Shown here: piece after piece, positions 5,128 through 9,713 of the stretch
Layout: each line of letters opens with the position of its first letter
How positions within the stretch are numbered: the stretch's first letter is position 1
Source: Chloroflexota bacterium
Lineage (GTDB): Bacteria; Chloroflexota; Anaerolineae; 4572-78
Length of the DNA stretch: 9,713 nucleotides
Assembly: GCA_024278015.1 (NCBI GenBank)
Contig: JAJRUC010000108.1
Location: 1-9,713, forward strand
Direction of reading: 5' to 3'
Translations under genes and position numbers: made by a program
Notes under the pieces: generated by a model
Databases searched by the model: none
What the model saw: only the letters and a program-made list of their open reading frames with translations
Told to the model about the DNA's origin: nothing

Positions 5128-7662
5128 ATGACAACAAAAATCATTCGCAGCTTCCTGGTGGCCCTCATCGGCCTACAGTTTGCCTCGGCATTAATCCGGG
5201 CCGATGGCCCGCCCACCGGCGCCACCACCGCCTCGCCCCACATTCGCGTGGGTATTTACAACAACAAGCCGCTCGGTTTTTGGGATGAAGCAGGCCGCCC
5301 GCAAGGCATCTTCGTCGATATCCTGACCGGCATCGCCAAACAAGAGGGCTGGACGCTGGAATACGTATTCTGCGAATGGGCCGCCTGCCTGCAAATGCTC
5401 GACGCCCATAAAATTGACCTGCTGGGGGCCATTGCCTGGTCTGAAAAACGGACCTTGCAATACGATTTTACGCAAGAAACCGTCATCACCAACTGGGGGC
5501 AGGTTTACAGCCCGCGCAAGCAAGACCTCTCCTCGTTTTTAGACCTGGACGGCAAGCGCATCGCCGTTTTGGCGGGCGATATTCATTACACCAACCTCAA
5601 GGAACTGTTGAACGGATTTGGCGTATCGCCCGTTTACATTGAAGCCCAAACCTACGCCGATGTTTTTAAATTGCTGGATGAACACAGCGTTGATGCCGGG
5701 CTGGTGAACCGTTTGTACGGCTCTCAATTTGAGGCCGGCTACACTATCGAAAAAAGTCCCATCATCCTCAACCCCATCGAAGTGCGCTTTGCCGCCCCCA
5801 AAGGCGCGCACCCGGACTTGCTCGCCATCATCGATGCCCATCTCAAGGCGCAAAAAGACGATGGCAACTCCATCTATCATCGCAGCATCAGCCGCTGGCT
5901 GGAAGGCAACGGCAGCAATCGATGGTATCTGCCGGACTGGCTGATTTGGGGTTTCAGCGGCGCGTTGCTTCTGCTGGCTCTGTTCATCGGATTGAATCTT
6001 TTTTTGCGCGCCCAGGTACAGGCCAAAACCGCCGAACTTTCGACCCGGAACAAGAAACTCCGCCACGAAATTGCCGAACGCCGGCAGGCTGAAGAAGCGC
6101 TGCGCCGGAATCAGGCTACCCTTGAACTGGCTCTGGAAGCCACCACCATCGGCTTGTGGCAGTGGCACGCCGAAACAGAGAAATTCACCTGGGATGAACG
6201 CTGTCGCACCTTGTTCGGCTTTGGCAAGGAGCATATCCCCACCAGTATAGACAGCTACCTGAACCACGTTTATCCGGACGACCAGTCTGCCCTGCGCGTA
6301 ACCTTTGAAGCCTGTCTGGCGCATCCGGGCGAAATTGGGGGCAACGATTTTCGCGTTTATCTGCCCGACGGCAAAATGCGCTGGATACACAGCACGGGCA
6401 AGGCCGTTGCCGAAAAAGACGGGCGCGTCCTGCGAATTATGGGCGGCGCCATCGACATTACCGAGCGCAAAACGCTGGAAGACCAGCTTCGCCAATCGCA
6501 AAAAATGGAGGCTGTCGGGCGGCTGGCCGGAGGCGTGGCTCACGATTTTAACAATATCCTCACCGCCATCATCGGCTACAGCGATTTAATTCTGTTAAAA
6601 ATGGATGAAACAGATCCCAATTTCGGCTTTATCTCCGAAATCAAAATTGCCGGCGAACGGGCCGCCGCGCTGACGCGCCAATTGCTGGCCTTCAGCCGCA
6701 AACAAATATTGCAACCAGAACGCCTTGACCTGAACAAAGTCATCATCAATGTGCAAAAGATGCTTAAACGCCTTATCGGTGAAGATATTGAACTGCAAAC
6801 CAGCCTTGACCCCGGCCTGTCTGCCGTTAAAGCCGACCCCGGCCAACTTGAGCAGGTCATCATGAACCTGGCCGTCAACGCCCGCGACGCCATGCCCGCC
6901 GGGGGCCAGTTACTGCTTGAAACCCAAAACGTCTGTCTGGATGAAGACTACGCCCAACGCCACACCGACGTGACGCCCGGCCCCTGGGTGTTGCTGGCCG
7001 TTAGCGATACCGGCGCCGGCATAGACCAGGAGACGCTGGAACATGTTTTCGAGCCGTTTTTTACCACCAAAGAGACCCAAAAAGGGACCGGTCTGGGCCT
7101 GGCTACCGTACACGGCATCATCCGGCAAAGCCGGGGCCATATTCGGGTTTACAGCGAACCGGGCCGAGGCACAACCTTCAAAATTTATTTGCCCCAATTT
7201 GCCGCCGGCCCGGACGGGCCGGCGCACCCGGCGCAATTGACCATTACAGGCCGGAATTACCACGGCGCAGAAACAATTTTGCTGGTGGAAGACGAAACCG
7301 CTGTTCGGAATTTGGCGGAGAGCATCCTGAAAACCTACGGCTACACCACTCTGACGGCGCAAAACGGCCCCGAAGCGCTGACAATTGCCCAAACCTACAA
7401 CGCCCCCATCGATTTGTTGCTGACCGATGTGATTATGCCGGGCGGGATGACCGGCCGCGACCTGGCAGAAACTTTTGCGGCAATGCGCCCTCAGGCCAAA
7501 ATTATCTATATGTCCGGCTATACCGATAACGCCATTATCAAACGGGGGATATTGGGGGTAAATGCGGCTTTTTTGCAGAAGCCTTTCACCTCGGACGAGT
7601 TGATGCAAAAAATCAGGGCCACGCTGGACACCGCCGGGCCAGAAAATATTCGCAAGGTGTAG
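5128..7662 (+). CDS. Hybrid sensor histidine kinase with periplasmic solute-binding sensor, 844 aa
   Basis: This is a membrane two-component kinase. Residues 1-25 form a signal peptide or first TM segment. About 38-262 is a family-3 solute-binding domain (HIRVGIYNNKPLGFWDEAGR, IDLLGAIAWSEKRTLQYDF), placed outside the membrane to sense a small, probably amino-acid-like or organic ligand. A TM helix spans about 272-293 (IWGFSGALLLLALFIGLNLF), followed by a charged coiled coil (295-330). A PAS domain (about 331-448) ends in GAIDITERK. HisKA has VAHDFNNIL with H472; HATPase shows the N box (N580, N584), SDTGAGID (626-633) and GTGLGLATVHGI (653-664). A C-terminal receiver (715-832) has E721/D722, the phospho-acceptor D767 in LLTDVIMPGG, S796 and K818. 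No HPt, DNA-binding or GGDEF output is attached and no response regulator is adjacent, so the partner is unknown. ATG 5128 is preferred (weak AGGTTAGG upstream, signal peptide follows); a TTG at 5086 would add 14 residues. The stop codon lies inside the 30-bp palindrome. Confidence 0.93.
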   Translation: MTTKIIRSFLVALIGLQFASALIRADGPPTGATTASPHIRVGIYNNKPLGFWDEAGRPQGIFVDILTGIAKQEGWTLEYVFCEWAACLQMLDAHKIDLLGAIAWSEKRTLQYDFTQETVITNWGQVYSPRKQDLSSFLDLDGKRIAVLAGDIHYTNLKELLNGFGVSPVYIEAQTYADVFKLLDEHSVDAGLVNRLYGSQFEAGYTIEKSPIILNPIEVRFAAPKGAHPDLLAIIDAHLKAQKDDGNSIYHRSISRWLEGNGSNRWYLPDWLIWGFSGALLLLALFIGLNLFLRAQVQAKTAELSTRNKKLRHEIAERRQAEEALRRNQATLELALEATTIGLWQWHAETEKFTWDERCRTLFGFGKEHIPTSIDSYLNHVYPDDQSALRVTFEACLAHPGEIGGNDFRVYLPDGKMRWIHSTGKAVAEKDGRVLRIMGGAIDITERKTLEDQLRQSQKMEAVGRLAGGVAHDFNNILTAIIGYSDLILLKMDETDPNFGFISEIKIAGERAAALTRQLLAFSRKQILQPERLDLNKVIINVQKMLKRLIGEDIELQTSLDPGLSAVKADPGQLEQVIMNLAVNARDAMPAGGQLLLETQNVCLDEDYAQRHTDVTPGPWVLLAVSDTGAGIDQETLEHVFEPFFTTKETQKGTGLGLATVHGIIRQSRGHIRVYSEPGRGTTFKIYLPQFAAGPDGPAHPAQLTITGRNYHGAETILLVEDETAVRNLAESILKTYGYTTLTAQNGPEALTIAQTYNAPIDLLLTDVIMPGGMTGRDLAETFAAMRPQAKIIYMSGYTDNAIIKRGILGVNAAFLQKPFTSDELMQKIRATLDTAGPENIRKV

Positions 7663-7687
7663 GGGCACGCTGCAGCGTGCCCCTACA
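7658..7687. repeat. Perfect 30-bp palindrome between convergent genes
   Basis: TGTAGGGGCACGCTG (7658-7672) is the exact reverse complement of the next 15 bases (7673-7687), with no spacer. Its second to fourth codon-frame bases give the TAG stop of the kinase gene. It resembles the GTAGGGGC...GCCCCTAC palindromes common between genes in cyanobacteria and Chloroflexota (recollection, not checked). It could act as a bidirectional terminator or mRNA 3'-end stabiliser for the convergent pair, but there is no immediate T-run on either side, and it may equally be a dispersed palindromic element. Confidence 0.85.
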
Positions 7688-7722
7688 ACAAATTTTCCCC
7701 GTAGTGACAAATCGCCGCCATG

Positions 7723-9713
7723 TCACGTTACCCGAGCCACCACAAAGGCCAGCCGTGAGCGCCATTGAACCGTGGTGTTGATGAGTTGGCGCTCCATTAT
7801 TTTTTGCGCCGTTTGTACGGCCTCGGCAGAAAGGTATTGCCGCAAATGCCGGGCATAGGTCAACCGCTCGGCCCGGCTTTCCGTATCGAACCAGCGTTGC
7901 AGATGCCCGGCCTGAAGATGCATAACCGTGGTTTGGGCTTCTTCCACAATTTTCACCCCTTCAAATCCCGCTTCCATAAAAATTTGACGCAAGGTTTCCG
8001 CATCCCAATTGACCATCGGGTCGGCAGAGTTGGCGTAAATGGCCTCTTCGGCGGCAATCACCTGCTCCGCCAAATCGGGCGGGAATTGGCTCATATCCAG
8101 CAGTCGATACAGGCGTTGCGTAAATTTGGGCATCGTCTCCAGCAATACCACCCGCCCCCCCGCCGCAAGGCAGGGCCGCAACGCCGCCACAACCGCTTCT
8201 TTTTGCGGATGGCGCAGCAACACATTGCGGCCCAGCATCACATCGAACATAGCCGGCCCTTCCTCTGCTTGCCCAATGAGCGTTTTCAGATTATCCGCCT
8301 CTCCAACCAGTATCACCGGCCGGGCCAACGTCTCCAGGTTTTGCGCTTGCCGGCGCAGGGCCTCGGCGGCTTGCGGGGTGGCGGCCAACGCCCACACACC
8401 GCCCACCGGCGCCCGTCGAACCGCCTCCCAGGTGAGCAGGCCGGTTCCGGCGTTCAAATCCAGCGCCAGTTCGTGACGCTGCACATCGGCCAGGGCAAAA
8501 AGCTGGTCACGCCGGCGGGCCAGTTGCTCGCCCACGGTACTCAGGGTGCGTTGCAGCCACCGGTTCTGGGCCTTTGGGCCGGGGGCGGTATGTTGAACCG
8601 CCCACAGCAACGGGTTATCAATTTCCGGCTCCAGCATGGCGGCCAGTTGGGCCTCTCTGCGGCGCACAACCCGGGTGTGAATCGTCGCCTCGTAGCCCAG
8701 TTGGCCGGGCTGGTAAAACGTTTTGCCTTGCAAGGCAGCGGGTAAATATTGCTGGGCCACCCAATGGTCCTGATAGGCGTGCGGGTACAGATAGCCCGCG
8801 CCGTGCCCCAGGTCTGCGGCGTCCCGGTTTCTGTCCTTCAGATGATTGGGCACAGCCGCTTCGCGCTCGCGTTTGACGGTTTCCAGAGCGTCAAAAAAAG
8901 CCAGTGTCGAATTGCTTTTGGGGCAGGTTGCCAGATACAGGCAGGCCTGGGCCAAATGAAAGCGGCCCTCCGGCATACCCACAAAATCGAAGGCTTGCGC
9001 CGCCGCCATAACCACTTGCAAAGCCTGGGGGTCGGCCAGGCCCACATCTTCGGCGGCCAAAATAACCATCCGCCGAAAGATGAAGCGGGGGTCTTCACCG
9101 GCGTAGACCATTTTCGCCAGCCAGTACAGGGCCGCATCGGCATCTGAGCCGCGCACGCTTTTGATGAAGGCCGAAATGACATCGTAATGGGCGTCGCCGT
9201 CTTTGTCGTACAGCACAGCCCGCTGTTGAATCGATTCGGCGGCAATATCGGTGGTGATGGTTATCAGGCCGGCATCGTCGGGCGGCGTGGTTTCGACGGC
9301 CAGTTCCAGGGCGTTCAACACCCCTCTGGCATCGCCGTTGGCTACATTTACCAAATGCGCCAACGCCTCGGCGGTGATGGACACGGCCAGTTTGCCATAG
9401 CCGCGTTCTTCATCGGCCAACGCCTGGCGGGCAATGGCCCGCAAATCGGCATCGGTTAAGGGATTAAGCTGAAAAATCCGGGAGCGGGAAACCAGGGCCT
9501 TGTTGACCTCAAAGTAGGGGTTTTCGGTGGTGGCGCCGATGAGGATGACCGTCCCGTTTTCAACGTGCGGCAGCAGAGCATCTTGCTGCGCTTTGTTAAA
9601 CCGATGCACCTCATCCACAAACAGGATGGTTCGCTGCCCGAACATGCCCATTTTATCCTGAGCGGCAGAAATGGCTTCTCTGATATTCTTTACGCCGGAA
9701 AGAACCGCGTTCA
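7723..9713 (-). CDS. rarA: RarA/MgsA-type AAA+ ATPase fused to a methyltransferase-like domain (5' end outside window)
   Basis: The gene runs off the right edge: 20 more in-frame codons (NAVLSGVKNIREAIS...) precede the ATG at 9651, so that Met is internal and the Walker A region is outside. Counting from that Met, Walker B is RTILFVDEVHRFNKAQQ (7-23), sensor 1 is LIGATTENPYFEVN (37-50), the arginine-finger region SRSRIF (55-60) and sensor 2 NGDARGVLN (105-113, R109). The RarA C-terminal fold follows through LYPHAYQDHWVAQQYLP (288-304) and FYQPGQLGYEA (312-322), where normal RarA proteins end. About 320 more residues follow: a linker (about 323-375), then a Rossmann methyltransferase-like domain with ELALDLNAGTGLLTWEA (394-410) and FDVMLGRNVLLRHP (469-482), then an alpha-rich tail. 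RarA acts at stalled replication forks with RecA, SSB and clamp-loader-like activity. The added domain's role is unknown. It faces the kinase gene convergently. Confidence 0.9.
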   Translation of the reverse strand, partial: NAVLSGVKNIREAISAAQDKMGMFGQRTILFVDEVHRFNKAQQDALLPHVENGTVILIGATTENPYFEVNKALVSRSRIFQLNPLTDADLRAIARQALADEERGYGKLAVSITAEALAHLVNVANGDARGVLNALELAVETTPPDDAGLITITTDIAAESIQQRAVLYDKDGDAHYDVISAFIKSVRGSDADAALYWLAKMVYAGEDPRFIFRRMVILAAEDVGLADPQALQVVMAAAQAFDFVGMPEGRFHLAQACLYLATCPKSNSTLAFFDALETVKREREAAVPNHLKDRNRDAADLGHGAGYLYPHAYQDHWVAQQYLPAALQGKTFYQPGQLGYEATIHTRVVRRREAQLAAMLEPEIDNPLLWAVQHTAPGPKAQNRWLQRTLSTVGEQLARRRDQLFALADVQRHELALDLNAGTGLLTWEAVRRAPVGGVWALAATPQAAEALRRQAQNLETLARPVILVGEADNLKTLIGQAEEGPAMFDVMLGRNVLLRHPQKEAVVAALRPCLAAGGRVVLLETMPKFTQRLYRLLDMSQFPPDLAEQVIAAEEAIYANSADPMVNWDAETLRQIFMEAGFEGVKIVEEAQTTVMHLQAGHLQRWFDTESRAERLTYARHLRQYLSAEAVQTAQKIMERQLINTTVQWRSRLAFVVARVT

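Noticed and set aside
5539..6543. Long minus-strand open frame of 334 codons opposite the kinase gene
   Set aside because: It is antisense to clear kinase domains, its protein has no recognisable motif, and such open frames are common in GC-rich genes.
7765..8745. Long plus-strand open frame of 326 codons opposite the RarA fusion
   Set aside because: It mirrors the codon bias of the real gene; its Arg/Gln/Gly-rich protein shows no motif or ribosome binding site.
1..9713. tRNA, rRNA, CRISPR array, transposase or toxin-antitoxin pair
   Set aside because: No regular spacer-repeat array, cloverleaf or recognisable transposase or toxin motif was seen by eye on either strand.

Overview
The window looks like ordinary chromosome from a GC-rich environmental bacterium. 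The best guess is Chloroflexota (Anaerolineae-like), judged from overall protein flavour: a RarA with an extra C-terminal domain, hybrid kinases with a solute-binding sensor, and GT4 and GalE proteins of this style. I could not confirm this by any search. There are six or more genes, no RNA gene, no CRISPR array, no transposase and no phage gene.

Left part (1-3468, all minus strand). Reading in the direction of transcription, this holds a small LolA-like lipoprotein, then galE (UDP-glucose 4-epimerase, GTG start), then two glycosyltransferases. The two glycosyltransferase genes overlap by 4 nt, and the last one runs off the left edge. GalE supplies UDP-galactose-type sugar donors and the two transferases probably use nucleotide sugars to build an exported or cell-wall glycan, so this reads as the edge of a surface polysaccharide locus. 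galE has a plausible promoter of its own and an unusual 5' UTR made of a 7-nt tandem repeat and a 12-bp palindrome. The galE/glycosyltransferase gap is filled by two G/C-rich inverted repeats.

Middle (3469-3702). This is a divergent control region with two back-to-back sigma70-type promoters, their -35 boxes only 6 nt apart. One fires left into the lipoprotein gene through a leader of about 155 nt that carries another member of the inverted-repeat family. The other fires right into rimO, apparently starting within about 3 nt of the rimO ATG, so the mRNA may be leaderless.

Right part (3703-9713). rimO (ribosomal protein S12 methylthiotransferase) is followed 48 nt later by a large hybrid histidine kinase (periplasmic solute-binding domain, TM segment, PAS, HisKA, HATPase, receiver). 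The kinase gene ends inside a perfect 30-bp palindrome that contributes its stop codon. The palindrome separates it from a convergent gene, a RarA/MgsA-type AAA+ recombination ATPase fused to a C-terminal Rossmann methyltransferase-like domain and cut by the right edge.

No clearly new multi-gene system is visible. The items most worth a second look are the RarA-methyltransferase fusion with a degenerate-looking SAM pocket, the apparently leaderless rimO in a tight divergent promoter, the galE leader repeat, and the small palindromic repeats.
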